A stretch of DNA of 64,000 bases. Source: Adineta steineri (taxonomy: Eukaryota > Rotifera > Eurotatoria > Adinetida > Adinetidae). Shown piece after piece: positions 1 through 11,778 of this stretch; positions within the stretch are counted from its first letter, which is position 1, and the number at the start of each line of letters is the position of its first letter. The stretch spans positions 1 through 64,000 of the forward strand of contig CAJNOI010000224.1 in assembly GCA_905250115.1 (NCBI GenBank). Direction: 5' to 3'. Made by a program: the position numbers and the translations under genes. Below the pieces are notes generated by a model. It searched no databases, was not told the origin of the DNA, and worked only from the letters and a program-made list of their open reading frames with translations.

Positions 1-300
1 CACTTACATCCGCACAGAGTTTCAAGATCAATCAGGGCGTTCTTTTTTTATCAATGTACTGTTTAACACATTCGTCACAATTTATAAACGAACACGTAAT
101 TGATAACGTGATATCCAAAGAAAAATACTTAAGCTGTTACCATTTCTATTATTAAAATAACAAAAAAGAAAACAACAATGACAATAGATTCCGAACATAT
201 TATTCTATGGTTCCATCAATATTATTTACCATACAATCTATACAAATATGAATAACAAAAAGAAAGAAGAAAAGCTCTTTGTTTATTTCCATTACTAATA

Positions 301-1130
301 TTATTCTGTTTCTGTATGTAATGATACATTTGTCACCAAAAGTGTTGGATTTGTATAATTAAATGAATTCAATTTAAATAGAGTATTTGTTGTACTAATA
401 ACTAGTGTAAACATCATTCCGCTAATAAATATAAATATAATAAAAAAGATTATTTTACCAATAAGCATTTTATATAATGCTCGTTTATATTTTCTACCAT
501 CATTAACAATTTTTGTTTGAGATAAATTAATTAATAAATCAGTTATCGCCGGTGGACAATATTTAGATGCTGTTTGATATGCATTACCACGACTTATAGC
601 TAAAATAAGTTGTCGTGTTGGAAGAGAAAATGAAAGTTGATCAAGATCAACATGTATCATTTGATCAGGTGGAATACGTTTTAAATAGATTAATCGCCTA
701 CGACCACCGATATCAATAGTAACATTCGATGGAATATGAGATAGATTATAATCATGATCATTATTGATATTTTTTGTTTGTCTATTCATCATTCCAACGA
801 GTAAAGTAAGTTGTGTTTGTAGATTTGCTGGTTTATATGATGAACTTAGAGCAAGAATTTCAGGTAAACGTTGTCGAACAAATATCCATTTTGATTTCAA
901 TAATTTATTTCCATTTTCCGTTTCATCATTATCATAATATGAAAGTATTGATTTAGTTCGTGGACGATCTAATTGAATCATACAAAGTCTTTCATTGCTT
1001 GACGAATCATACTTGTGAAAAGGCTATAATGAATTTTAAAAAGATGTTTTCAATTTAGATTAAAATATACCTGTCTAAGAGGTACAAGATATCGTTGTTT
1101 ATATTGATATCGAAAGAAATTGGCACTCAT
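301..1130 (-). CDS. unrecognised single-pass membrane protein, 2 exons, 260 aa
   Basis: I do not recognise this protein. Exon 1 (1071-1130) gives 20 codons from an ATG, then a 47-bp GT-AG intron, then exon 2 (301-1023); the joined frame is open for 261 codons including the stop, which supports the splice. The N-terminus is basic and aromatic. The middle is soluble-looking, with a stretch around IPPDQMIHVDLDQL, and one strong hydrophobic segment lies near residues 204-226 (IIFFIIFIFISGMMFTLVI), followed by a short tail with N-glycosylation-type sequons. The likely topology is a cytosolic N-terminus anchored by a C-terminal membrane segment, but direction is inferred. A TMEM98 or C1orf43 relationship was considered and not supported by eye. 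Confidence 0.62.
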
Positions 1131-2423
1131 AATTTGTGTTTATAGACGAATATGAATAGTACTTTGTAATTGTATAAATACCAGACAAGAAAAAACAAGT
1201 CTTGCTTTCTATTACAAATAACATAGATCTTAATCTCGAATAAGTTTGTTTTTCTTCAAAACAAAATCAAGAATCTAAATTTGCATTTCTTTTTTTAATT
1301 TTAATTCTTAAGTATACGAGAGAAGAGTCTTCATATTCATTTCCGAATGTCACAGAAAAAAAAGACATTAAGATACAATACTATAATCACTTAGAAAACG
1401 TAATTTTTTTCTTTGTAATACACATCTATGTCGTCATCAGTCAAAAATTAATTAGTTAAAATATACATATGTGAAATCTTTCATTTTTACATGATCGATC
1501 AAGCGTATGTGTGAAAACAATTATTTTATCAACAGCATTCCCGTTTTTTTTCTTCTTATTACTAGGAAATGAAATGTAAAACTATTTATTAATCTTTAAA
1601 TTAAATGAAACAGAAAATCAATTGAATATATCTTGCTAATTTTTGTTTTAGCATAAATTGTTCTTCAGATAATTAAATTCGAATATGATTTCTAAGTACT
1701 TTACTCATTTTCTCAAGAGATCTGACTTACATTCTTGATTAATCATACAACTAAATATCAATCTATTTTACATAATATTAAAGTACATATTCTTGTTCTT
1801 CAAGTTACATATAATTCTTTGATTAGTATTCTTAATTTAGGGATTTCTCATTCCCATATGTACTTATTATACTATCGTTGCGCTTTTCTTTTCTTCTCCT
1901 TATAAGAAAATACAAACTTGTCAGAAGTAAAATCTCGTTTGACTTTGTCGACAAATAAAATCATCAATTATGATTAGAAATATTTTTTTTCTCCTCTTTT
2001 TATTGTCTCTATCCGGTACAAACTCGAAATCATTAAGCATGAACGAGACAATTTATGTTGTCATTTTTCTCTCTATTCTAATTTGAATTTAATTGTAATG
2101 TTTTTTGTTTTTTGTTATTCTTTGTTTCTTTTTTTGTTCGAAAAAGAAAACGTTTTTTTTTGATCTTTCACATTTCCAGTGCAATATGTGCGAAGCAAAG
2201 AAGAGAAGAAAAAAAGAAGGAAGAAACAGAGCAAAAAAAATTGAACACAGAATTTCAGAAAAAAGAAAAAGACAAATTATACAAAAAAAGAACAACCGAC
2301 TAGTTCCACATGCTAAACTCAATTGCACGGGTATTAAACAATTATCACCATACAAAATAAAAGAATACTCTCTGACTGATTATAAAGATGAGAAATCGAC
2401 CAGCAACTCCTCATTTGCATTTC
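1131..2423. other. intergenic, AT-rich
   Basis: No supported gene. The stretch 2100-2300 is strongly purine/pyrimidine skewed and gives overlapping open frames on both strands rich in F, K and R; these look like composition artefacts. Confidence 0.6.
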
Positions 2424-3128
2424 TTACGTCCGTTCATAACCTTCATCATCATCTGAAGTTACTGTTTTCGCTGCATAAGCTGCTGCAGCAGCTCGTTTTT
2501 TCTTCTTTTTTTTCATTCGACGATTATTTGCATTTTTTGATGATGATATTGAACCATTTGCACTATGAGTAGAATGCACATTATCAGGATTAGTTGAATC
2601 GGATGAATCACTAAGATTTCCACTCGCATTATTGTCACATTCACGTAATTGTTCAAGTGTTATTATATTATAATGTGAATCAAATACTGCTGGTGTTAAA
2701 TCATTCGATGCTCGAACAATACGTATTGCATGTACTTTATCACGTAAAGGATTCATTGTTGAAGGATTTGCATCACGTGTACGACAACCAAAACAATTGA
2801 CTAATGATGACCATAAACTAGATGATTCATTTGGAGAAATTTTTGTATTTGATAAAAGATTATCATTATGATGTATTTGTTGATGATTTTTCTGTCCAGT
2901 TATTATCGTAGGATTACTACTATGTTGTTGTTGTTGTTGATGACGACGAAAAGGTCCTAAACTATTCGTATTCCCTTCCGATATTGGAAATTCATATTCC
3001 ATTTTTTGCGAATTTTCACCATGTATTAAACGAGCAACATTAGGTGATTGTCTACGAAATGTTGAAGGAGGATTAAAACCGCCGATACCACCGATTTCGG
3101 GCGATTGAGACGATTCGGCAGTGCCCAT
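2424..3128 (-). CDS. unrecognised, probably N-myristoylated, low-complexity protein (234 aa)
   Basis: A single coding exon. The protein begins MGTAESS, which fits an N-myristoylation signal (Gly2, small residue at position 6), suggesting membrane attachment from the cytosol; that is inference. It contains a Gln run, many Ser/Asn residues, a central more ordered stretch around NPLRDKVHAIRIVRASNDL and VFDSHYNIITLEQLRE, then a Lys-rich and Ala-rich tail (KKKKKK, RAAAAAYAAK) that could be a nuclear or polybasic membrane-binding element. Just upstream of the ATG is a strong acceptor-like site (pyrimidine tract then CTAG, nine bases before the ATG), so the transcript either has a 5' UTR intron or receives a spliced leader. 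No family assignment. Confidence 0.55.
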   Translation of the reverse strand: MGTAESSQSPEIGGIGGFNPPSTFRRQSPNVARLIHGENSQKMEYEFPISEGNTNSLGPFRRHQQQQQHSSNPTIITGQKNHQQIHHNDNLLSNTKISPNESSSLWSSLVNCFGCRTRDANPSTMNPLRDKVHAIRIVRASNDLTPAVFDSHYNIITLEQLRECDNNASGNLSDSSDSTNPDNVHSTHSANGSISSSKNANNRRMKKKKKKRAAAAAYAAKTVTSDDDEGYERT

Positions 3129-5693
3129 TTTGACATCCTAGAAAACAAACAAAAAAAAGAAATAACATCAAATGTATTTTTAATTACTACTTAAGAAAAT
3201 AAATAGTCAATGAAAAAGATACATAACAAAAGTCAACTATTTATATTCTTTATTATACTCTCAAATAATTAGTCTAGATTTTAGATTAAATACTGATTTT
3301 TATTATAAATAAGGAAATTACATCAAATGAGGAAATTTTTATTTTCACATAAATGATTTTTTAACAGTTATAGTACTTTTCAATGAATGAATATATGTAT
3401 GCATAAATAATAGAAATTCTATTCAAAATTACATGTCAACTAGAGAGAGAAAGAAAACGATCTTTTCTTCGTTTATAACTTTACTCTCTTTCGCGCAAGC
3501 AGATTCCCGTTATATAAAATATTATTGCTAGTGAACAACCTAGATTCTTCTTCTTTTTTTTCCCCTCATTTTTCTCCACCTTTTTTGCGGCTCAAACAAC
3601 TCATACTATATACACGCAAACGCTCACATGCAAGAATCATCATGCTAGGAAAAGAAGAAGAAGAAGAATAAGAGAAAGAAAACTATGAGCATGAGAGCAC
3701 ACGTCCGAAGTGCATGTGAAAGAAACGTTGTTCATCATAACATAACATAGTGCACATTAGAAGGAAAAGAACCAGAAGGAAACCTAAACGCGTCCGCCTA
3801 TATTTTTTCGTATATGATGCTTTTCTTTTCCCGTTACTATTACTCAGTTTTACATTTCTAATCGACATTATCAATGTCTTTTCATATTAGTAAGATCCCT
3901 CCAGCTGTATCTGTTGAAAGCCAAATTGGCATTAGAATATGTACTCGTCTCCAACATCTCGATAGAATACGATGCCATTGCGCTAAATAGGAGAAAAAAC
4001 TCATCAAGGATTAATCGGTACTTCTCTCTTGCTGCTGCTGCTGCTGCTACTGCTGTTGTTGTTGTTATTTCGATAACTAGCACACGTCAACTTGTGCCAA
4101 TCTATTTCTTGATCAAGCACCACTAATTGGAGCGTGTGATAGCTCAACTTAATCGTCTATTTGCATTCTATGGAGAGCGAGAGAGAGACAGAGACAGAGA
4201 AAAAAAAGGGGCAGAGTATATTCCGATCAACAGCGATTATGTCTGACTTTTATATGTAAATCATGCAGGAATAAAACATAGTATAAGTAATGAGAAATAT
4301 ACTATTTATTGAACTCAAATGGAAAAATCATGTAAATTATAATCGAAATCGATATATTTGTCTATGTTGACAACTGAAATTGTTTTTTTATAAGTTCATG
4401 AAAAACATCCGATTATTTGATAGTCTACATAAATCATACAAATATTATTTTCCTGTCTCGTGTATCAATCAAGATTTTGTTTCTCTTATCATGTTTAATC
4501 GGTAGTATAGTTTTCTCATTTATCATAGTTAATGTATACAAGAAAAAATCGAGCAATATATAATGATAAACTCTGATATGTATACCCAAAAGAATGTCTA
4601 CTTACTTTGGATAAGGGACAAGTTATAGAAAAAAAATGCTTCGTATTTATCGTTCTATCTAACCAAGCGATTTTGTGCGTGTGACGTGTCGTTGAGCGAC
4701 TCGCGTCGATGGATCACGAAACGACAACGATGAGCGGAACACACCAAACGTAATTATAAGACGGACGAAGAGGGGAAGAAGAAGAATAAGAAGGGCAGTT
4801 GTCTCGTTCCTTTCATCATGTTCATTTTGCCGATGTTGCTATCTTTGTTATATGTTGTATGTTGATGATCTCTGGTCTGTATTGTCTGAATAAACGACAC
4901 TATGCTCAGTAGTAGTAATAACAAGTCTCTTTCCCCTTCTCTCTCTCTCTTTTTAAAAGGCCTATACGACTACTCATTGAATGAGTGGGCCGACGGGCGA
5001 GATCTCGTGCGCATGCTCTTTCTTTCGCTTTCTCGATTTTTCAATACAAAATAATAGAGAAGAAGAAAAAATGCGGCAACATTTCTTCTTCTTCTTTTTT
5101 TCTTCTCTCTCTCTCTTTCTCTCTAGGTTTTTTCTTTTGTTTGTGACAACGAGGCACTAGAGCTAATTGGACCAATGCTGTTATTGCAGTTCGGTTAATA
5201 TTGATGATCGCTCTAGCCAGTTATGAAGTATGTGATGACGTACAAACAATACTACCAACGTTTGTTGCCGTAACAAGACATATTGATTGATCGTTTACAT
5301 TTTGATAATCATTTTTCCTAAGATATATGATAATATTTACTTAATATACTAACCCTGACACATTATCAATTGAAAAGAAATTAAAAGAAATTTTTTCTGC
5401 ACACAAATGAACAATTCTCCTTACTTAGAAAATTAAATGAACAAAAAAATAAATAAGATTTTCATGGATAGTTATAAAATATAGTTAATTTCTGTATATA
5501 TATATATATAGTGTAAATATTTGTTATATAGAGTAGTAATATACCTGATATGTTCTTTCCTAGTGAGGGCACCACATTACGGATAGATAGTTATGTGATA
5601 TAACTTGTATACCTTTACTATGTAACAGAACAAAAACAAATAGTGTCTGACAACTAAACAATAAACAGATATATATATTATAAAGTAACTATA
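3129..5693. other. intergenic, 2.5 kb, simple repeats
   Basis: No supported coding sequence. It holds a GCT/GTT trinucleotide tract near 4030-4065 that generates mirror ORFs with poly-Ala or poly-Val, CT-rich tracts at about 4940-4955 and 5085-5125, and an AT dinucleotide run near 5498. It probably carries the divergent promoters of the minus-strand gene ending at 3128 and the plus-strand gene at 5694. Confidence 0.6.
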
Positions 5694-6392
5694 ATGGCAG
5701 ATAATACTGACGATAAAGTAAAAGATGCTCCAGCTCCATGGACTTTAAAGGGTGAGGTAGCGTATGGTTTTATGCATGGATCACGACCTGCTCAAGAATT
5801 ATTTAATGAAAATCCTAATCCTATTCAAAGTCCATTTCGCGGTGGTATGGGTGGATTACTTCTTATTCGTTATACTGATTCACCTGTTGGTCCTTATGAT
5901 GAATTGATATTAATGCCGGGTTCTTATCAATTTCATGATTCGACATATTATCGTATTTCACAAATCTATGTTTCCTCTCTCGATTCAGTAATTAATGGAC
6001 GACGTAATTGGGGTATACCTAAGAAATTAGCTCGATTCTCTTGGAAGGATAATAATACATATGTCGAAATATTTTTGCCTGATGCAAATGAACCTTTTTG
6101 TACAATACGTGTTCAACCACGACTTTACTGTTTACCTGCAAATAGTGCACTAATTCCGTCAAGTTTTCGAACAATTCTTCAACCACCTCTTGAAGAAAAC
6201 GATAATAAAAATACTTATTTAAAAACGATTTTATCATCTAATGGATGGTTTCGACCAGTCGTTCAATTAACTGAATTTCGTACTGATGGAAAAGAAATTT
6301 CTTCACATGAAAGTTTACCTATGTATACATATGGTGTTGGTTATGAAGCATTTACACTTATATTTCCTAAAGTCGAAGAAGTTGTTTATTAA
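5694..6392 (+). CDS. acetoacetate decarboxylase-family (ADC-like) protein, intronless, 232 aa
   Basis: This matches the acetoacetate-decarboxylase-like fold family, which decarboxylates or rearranges beta-keto acids through a Schiff-base lysine. Visible hallmarks are VGPYDELILMPG (about residues 65-76), RISQIYVSSLDSVINGRRNWGIPKK (about 87-111) and a LARFSW strand. The GIPKK motif places two adjacent lysines at 110-111, where the clostridial enzyme has its catalytic Lys pair, so the active-site chemistry could be intact. The length fits the family (about 230-260 aa). The gene has no introns while almost every recognisable neighbour is spliced, and the family is common in bacteria and fungi but sparse in animals, so horizontal acquisition is a reasonable inference. 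AATAAA lies about 12 bp past the stop. The substrate is unknown. Confidence 0.85.
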   Translation: MADNTDDKVKDAPAPWTLKGEVAYGFMHGSRPAQELFNENPNPIQSPFRGGMGGLLLIRYTDSPVGPYDELILMPGSYQFHDSTYYRISQIYVSSLDSVINGRRNWGIPKKLARFSWKDNNTYVEIFLPDANEPFCTIRVQPRLYCLPANSALIPSSFRTILQPPLEENDNKNTYLKTILSSNGWFRPVVQLTEFRTDGKEISSHESLPMYTYGVGYEAFTLIFPKVEEVVY

Positions 6393-7624
6393 ATTTTTTC
6401 TATAATAAAATAGAAGAGAACGTGATGTAGACTAGAAAAACTAGCACTACACATTTAGAAAAATATATATATATATATTAATCAATATAACATAATAAAA
6501 GAAAAAGGACGAACAAATTCATTCCTTTTTCTTTCTCGATCTATTTGCTCAAATAGCAAAAGAAGAAGAAGAAGAAAAACACTACTCACTACTTGTTTGC
6601 TATTTGATTGACGATTTTTGAGCATTTTCGTTTGTTACATTGTTATTTTATTGAATATTTTGTTTATATGAACCTTCTATCTTGAGGCAAAACAAAAAGA
6701 AAAAAAGAGTTCTTTTATTTTCATGATTACTAATATAGTTTTTAGTATAAATAGATGTAGAATATTTGTATGGCAATCGATTGCATATAGAGAGATAGCA
6801 TCGATTGAGCCGCAGGGAATTTAATATAACTAGAAAGATCTATAGATTCTATATTCTATTTGGAACACTTAACGAAACGTTTCTTGACAATAAATAGCGT
6901 TCTTAGATATTCTATAAATACGTTCAATAACAAATAAAATAAAAATATCCGACAGTCTAATGTATCAATTAATGAAAACAAAAATTCAAAAGAATCTTAT
7001 CAATATTCGAAGGTCGATTCTCCAAAAAAAAATATCATTGTGATGTTACGCGCTATTTTTAGTAATATCAATGATAATAAACATTTATCATAATAACTAT
7101 ATAACACAGATGGAAATTATTCATTAAAAAATAAAACTATACACATACTTTTATCATTACGAATCTACTGTGTATATAAAGATTATGATATGATACGAAA
7201 TTATTTAAACGATTTTGTTCATTTTTGTCAAAATAATAAGTATATTACTCAGTGTCAATAACCTTGCCTATTCATCATATGGAATTAATTAACGACAGAT
7301 GTTTGTTCTTTTTTTGTTAATTTTCTTTCAAAAAAGATTACCAATAACATGGATTTCATGATGCATGAAATTGATTATTACGTTTGAATGACAAGTCAAT
7401 ATGAACAATGTCATACGTCACAAGTCGAATGTTATTCATTCTTTTATTGAAATGATGCGTAAATATTGTTATCTAATATACATTTTTTTGTTGAGTTGAT
7501 TGATCAAGAGCGACATCACAAGATATGTGATGATATTAGATAGACCCAAGCCCACCTTATTTACACAGAACGAATAAAGATAAATTCTCCATTTGTTTTT
7601 TCTTATCAACATATATTATTAAAG
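6393..7624. other. intergenic, 1.2 kb
   Basis: Holds the 3' end of the ADC-like gene (polyadenylation-type AATAAA near 6404) and an AT run near 6465-6480. Nothing else was recognised; the last 100 bp should be the promoter/5' UTR of the ABRACL gene. Confidence 0.55.
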
Positions 7625-7888
7625 ATGGCAAATACAGCTCAAGTCGAACATGAAATATCGTTATTAACCAATTTTATTCGTTCAATTGGTAAACAAAATT
7701 CTTCATCAGGTAAATACGAAACAACATTTGGTGATTTATTTCGTAGTGATGAAGTTCAAAATACACTTGAAAGTTTAGCTGGAACATTAAAAGCTGCTAA
7801 ACGTCGTAAAGTTGTTAGTTATTCATCGGAATTACTTTTACAAGGTGTTCATGATAAAGAATTGATTACATTAGAAAAAAATGAATAA
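7625..7888 (+). CDS. ABRACL: Costars family protein ABRACL
   Basis: An 87-residue protein collinear with the full length of ABRACL/Costars (human about 81 aa). The diagnostic core is present: VEHEISLLTNFI at the N-terminus, FGDLFRSDEVQNTLESLAGTLKAAKRRKVV in the middle (about 35-65) and SELLLQGVHDKELITL at the end. Costars proteins are small winged-helix-like regulators of actin dynamics and cell motility, related to the C-terminal domain of ABRA/STARS. Single exon; the start is the first ATG. An AATAAA motif follows about 50 bp after the stop. The gene is convergent with DHX33, whose stop codon is only about 100 bp downstream on the other strand, so the 3' UTRs may overlap. Confidence 0.95.
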   Translation: MANTAQVEHEISLLTNFIRSIGKQNSSSGKYETTFGDLFRSDEVQNTLESLAGTLKAAKRRKVVSYSSELLLQGVHDKELITLEKNE

Positions 7889-7990
7889 TTAACAAAACAT
7901 TTTTATTTTTTTTTTCGTTTTCCTTTTTTTTTATTTGCTAATAAACAAATCACAAATCTTATCACTGATTTGTACAGAAAAACAAACAAA

Positions 7991-10447
7991 CTATTTCGAA
8001 GAAAGACGAGTTTTAAAATATTCCGGATTACTTTCAATAAGCCAGTCCGGTTCAACTACTGTTATATCTCTAAAATAAATAATTAAAAAAAAGCATTTTA
8101 TAGAATCAAATCATTTACCGAATAAATCGTTTTGTTGTTTGAATTAATTCAGTAAAAACAACTACAGATGGTTTAGCACCAAATAATACTGAACTTGGAT
8201 GAATTTTAACAATATGACGATCATTTATCTTAATTTAGACAAATTCTTCTATGAATTTAGTTTATATTAAGACTTACTGTACGATAATCATTTTCTTTCA
8301 AATATTCAGCTACATTCATAAACAATCCTTGAGCAAGTGCTTGTCTAAAATCAAAATTTGTATACATAGCAAGAATGTATAGACATATATATTACCGAAC
8401 AAGACTATATTTTGTTCCACAAGACTTAATATTTAATTGTAATTCAATACAAACACGTCTTAATTGTTTTCGTATTGCACATGCACGTAATAAATTTCGC
8501 CGATTAATTTTATTGATTTGACACCATTCCTATGAGAAATAAAATTTGTTTTGACTGCATATGAAAAAAGTTAAGAAATAATACTTTGGTTTTTTTGTTT
8601 GAAATAAAAGTTTTATAAACATTTAATAATGTTAAATGATCACCTTCATTCATTGTAAATTTTTGTCTTTGCATTTTCATTTTTTCATTTATATTTGATG
8701 ATGTAAGAAATATTGTATCAACACTCATTATACTAACTAATTTAAGCATTTCTTCTAAACAATTCAGGCCAGATGAAGCTAATAAACAACGTGAAAGTCT
8801 AAAGATTAAAATAAAAAAGACTGTTATTTTATTTAATTGCAAAACAAACTTTGGATCAAGTGGAAAACAAGCCATTTTTCTTCCATCATCTGTTAATTCA
8901 TATGCACTATCATTGGATGGTTGTATTGCACGAAGATAAGTCAATTCCCTCAAGGCAGCTGCAATAGATTTTTCATCTGGTTTCGATAGAAAATCAAATG
9001 TTGAAATATTTGTTATTCCCATTGCAAGAATTTGTAATGCAGCAGTTGCTAAATTACATCGAAGTAATTCAGGTATAGGTGTTGATGGTAATTGTTCAAA
9101 TTCTTCTTCTAAAAAAATATTTAATTAATCGTTGTTATTCTAGAGATTAAAGTTAATAGATAATCTAACCTGGATACATGCGATAACATGTTCCTGGACA
9201 TTCACGTCCAGCACGTCCAGTACGTTGCCATGCTTGTGCTTGTGAGATTTTTTGTACTTGTAATATTTCTAGACCAGTTTGTGGATTATAAGTTTTCGTT
9301 TTAACACGACCACAATCAATAACATGTCGTATACCTGGAATTGTAATTGATGTTTCACCAATGTTTGTTGAAACAATTACTTTACGAATATCTAAATAAA
9401 TCATAGAATGTATAAGTTATTGACTAAAAAATGTTTCATACTTTCAGGTGTTTGTTTAAAAACAAGCATTTGTTTTACAGTTGTCATATTTGCATAAAGT
9501 GGTAAAGGTATAATTGGTTCTAGGGATTCGGTTCCACTAGCAACAATTTGCTTAATAGTTTTACATATTGAATCAATTTCATCTTGTCCTGTAAGAAATA
9601 TTAATATTCCTTCATTCAATGGTGTTGATCGATGAATCTATAAAGAGAAGAACAAAATTTTTATTAATATTATTTCTTTTCTTTTTTTTTGTACTTGAAA
9701 TAATGTAATTAATGATGCATGTATATAATCTGTTTGTGTTTCTTGTACATGAAAAACATCAATAGGATATTGTCGACCTTGTAAATATAGAACAGGTGCT
9801 TGATTAAAATAATTTGAAAATAAATCCACATTCATTGTAGCAGACATAACTAAAACATGTAAGGAATTTTTTTGTGATTTTTTACGATATTCTAATGCTT
9901 GTTTAACAATTCCGAAAAGAAGATCTGTATGTAATGTACGTTCATGTGCTTCATCCAAAATAATTATTGAATATTGTCGAAGATATGGATCAAGTAATGC
10001 TTCACGTAATAACATACCATCAGTCATATATTTTATTTTTGTTTGACGACTTATTGCTTCATCAAAACGAACACTATAACCAATAAGTTCACCACAATTT
10101 TGATTAACTTCACTTGCAACACGTTCAGCAACTGATATAGCAGCAACACGACGCGGTTGTGTACAAGCAATTAAATTTTTATTTCGTTGTGATTTTTTAT
10201 TTAGAAGATTTTTGAATTTTTTCTCTCGAGCTTCATAAAGAAAACGTGGTATTTGTGTTGTTTTACCACAACCTGTTTCACCAAGAAATATACAACAATC
10301 ATTACTAAATACGGTTTGAATGATTTTTTTTCGCATCGAATGAATTGGAAGTTGATTTGGAGATGTTATTGGATTCATTATTGTCGATGATGATAGATCT
10401 TGACTATCAACAACCATCGGAGAATGATCAGGTGGTGCTTTTACCAT
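7991..10447 (-). CDS. DHX33: DEAH-box RNA helicase DHX33-like, 9 exons
   Basis: Exons reconstructed with introns of about 45-65 bp: 9695-10447, 9442-9637, 9170-9391, from 9108 downwards, and five more ending at 7991. RecA1 has motif I GETGCGKT, motif Ia TQPRRVAA, motif II DEAH and motif III SAT; RecA2 has [19 protein letters not shown] and motif [10 protein letters not shown]; the winged-helix/ratchet ([19 protein letters not shown]) and OB-fold ([18 protein letters not shown]) regions follow. Phrases such as [13 protein letters not shown] and DYIHASL, and the C-terminus, fit DHX33 better than DHX8, DHX15 or DHX35. DHX33 acts in rRNA synthesis and translation initiation in vertebrates. In one exon the intron after PLDPK is nearly open, but splicing restores alignment to the family. 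All catalytic motifs are intact. Confidence 0.93.
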
Positions 10448-11445
10448 TGATAGAGAAAACGAGATGAATATTAAAGATCACAAGATTGATTTTTTTTTCT
10501 TCATGGACATATATCTTTGAAATTATTTTCATTCGTTATATTGTCTAGATCCATTCATAACTAAGATACTTGATCAATTCATCTGTAAAGACTGACATCT
10601 ACCGAAGATATTTTACAATGAAGGTTTAGAAATCAATATTTAAACTCTTAGACAGTATTCATTTTGTCGAAAAGGATAGTTTCAAGTATTTCCGTTATAG
10701 TTTGATCAAAATGATTGACTGAGTTATGAAAACAAAAATATTTTATAATTAGTTTTTCATGATGAATGTCTTGAGAGAAAACACTATGTTATAATGTTTA
10801 AAATAATATTTCAAGGCAATATTGATTTTTCTTCTCTATAAATATTTTTCCGTTAGTAGCTTTAAAAATCAGTCTGTTTAATTAAAATATTACGGAAATA
10901 CTTGAGTATTTCTTTTTCCGAGAGAATCCATTTTTGGCTAAATTCGATACTATTTTTATCTCTAGGCAAATAACTATAATAAATTCATAATATAAACATT
11001 TGCTTGTTTGACCCTACTTATGTTTGTAAATCAATTTTAATTTATTTTGTTCTAATGAAACAAGTACTGTCTCATATTTATACAAGAAAAAGAAAAAAAA
11101 ATGCTTTTTATAAGCTCAAACAAAAGTTTAATGATATCATTGATATTTTTTTTGAAGAGTGCAAACGAATATTTGACTAGATGGAAATAACAAAACGAAC
11201 AACAACAACAACAAGAAGAAAAATAGAGTACCAACATCATATACATTATTATTCTATATACAAATGTCTATCGATATGATGAGCATTCTCTGTGATTATA
11301 TTGTAAACTAATATTTGTTGTTGAGTTTTTATATTTTTAAGAAAATTATTGATCATTACACTATATCGCCGAGCTAAAAAATAACAAAAAAGAAATAAAT
11401 TTATAAGAATAAAATTTATAAAAGGAAAAACAAGCATATAAGCTA
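10448..11445. other. intergenic, AT-rich
   Basis: Upstream region of the DHX33 gene, about 1 kb. No supported gene; open frames at 11052-11246 and 11249-11473 are AT-composition frames without family features. Confidence 0.55.
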
Positions 11446-11723
11446 GGGAACTGCAAAGTGGTCCCGGGACCAAGACGAAAATTGACAGCTAATTCCTCAA
11501 TGTTTTTATCAAGTATGAGACCAGAATATTTCTTTAATTAAAAATCGACAAATGTGTTATTTTATAGTTCAAGAAAAACCGTATAGATTAAATTTACAAT
11601 CGAAAAAGCGAGAATTTTCGTAAACTTCATATTTTTTTGCATAGATGAAGGCAACACCAGAATTATTCTTAAGCTTCTATCAAGACCGGGACCGGGACCA
11701 AAAAAAGTGATTTTGCAGTTCCC
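11446..11723. mobile_element. short inverted-repeat element (MITE), TA target duplication
   Basis: A 278-bp segment bounded by inverted termini: the left end reads GGGAACTGCAAA and the right end is its complement TTTGCAGTTCCC. Both ends contain nested GGTCCCGGGACC / GACCGGGACCGGGACC motifs just inside. It is flanked on both sides by TA, as in Tc1/mariner-type insertion. There is no coding capacity. The GC-rich ends stand out from the AT-rich surroundings. Confidence 0.75.
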
Positions 11724-11778
11724 TAATATAAGCATTAGCAACCTAGATAAAGCAATTCAATTTAGTACATATATATTT

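Noticed and set aside
301..1130. TMEM98 or C1orf43/NICE-3 homology
   Set aside because: Only scattered similarity by eye, and the membrane segment is at the wrong end.
2105..2572. Overlapping plus-strand open frames (155 and 63 aa)
   Set aside because: Composition-driven frames in A/T-skewed sequence, overlapping the minus-strand gene at 2424-3128.
3871..4126. Mirror open frames with Ala/Val runs
   Set aside because: Arise from a GCT/GTT trinucleotide repeat and have no domain features.
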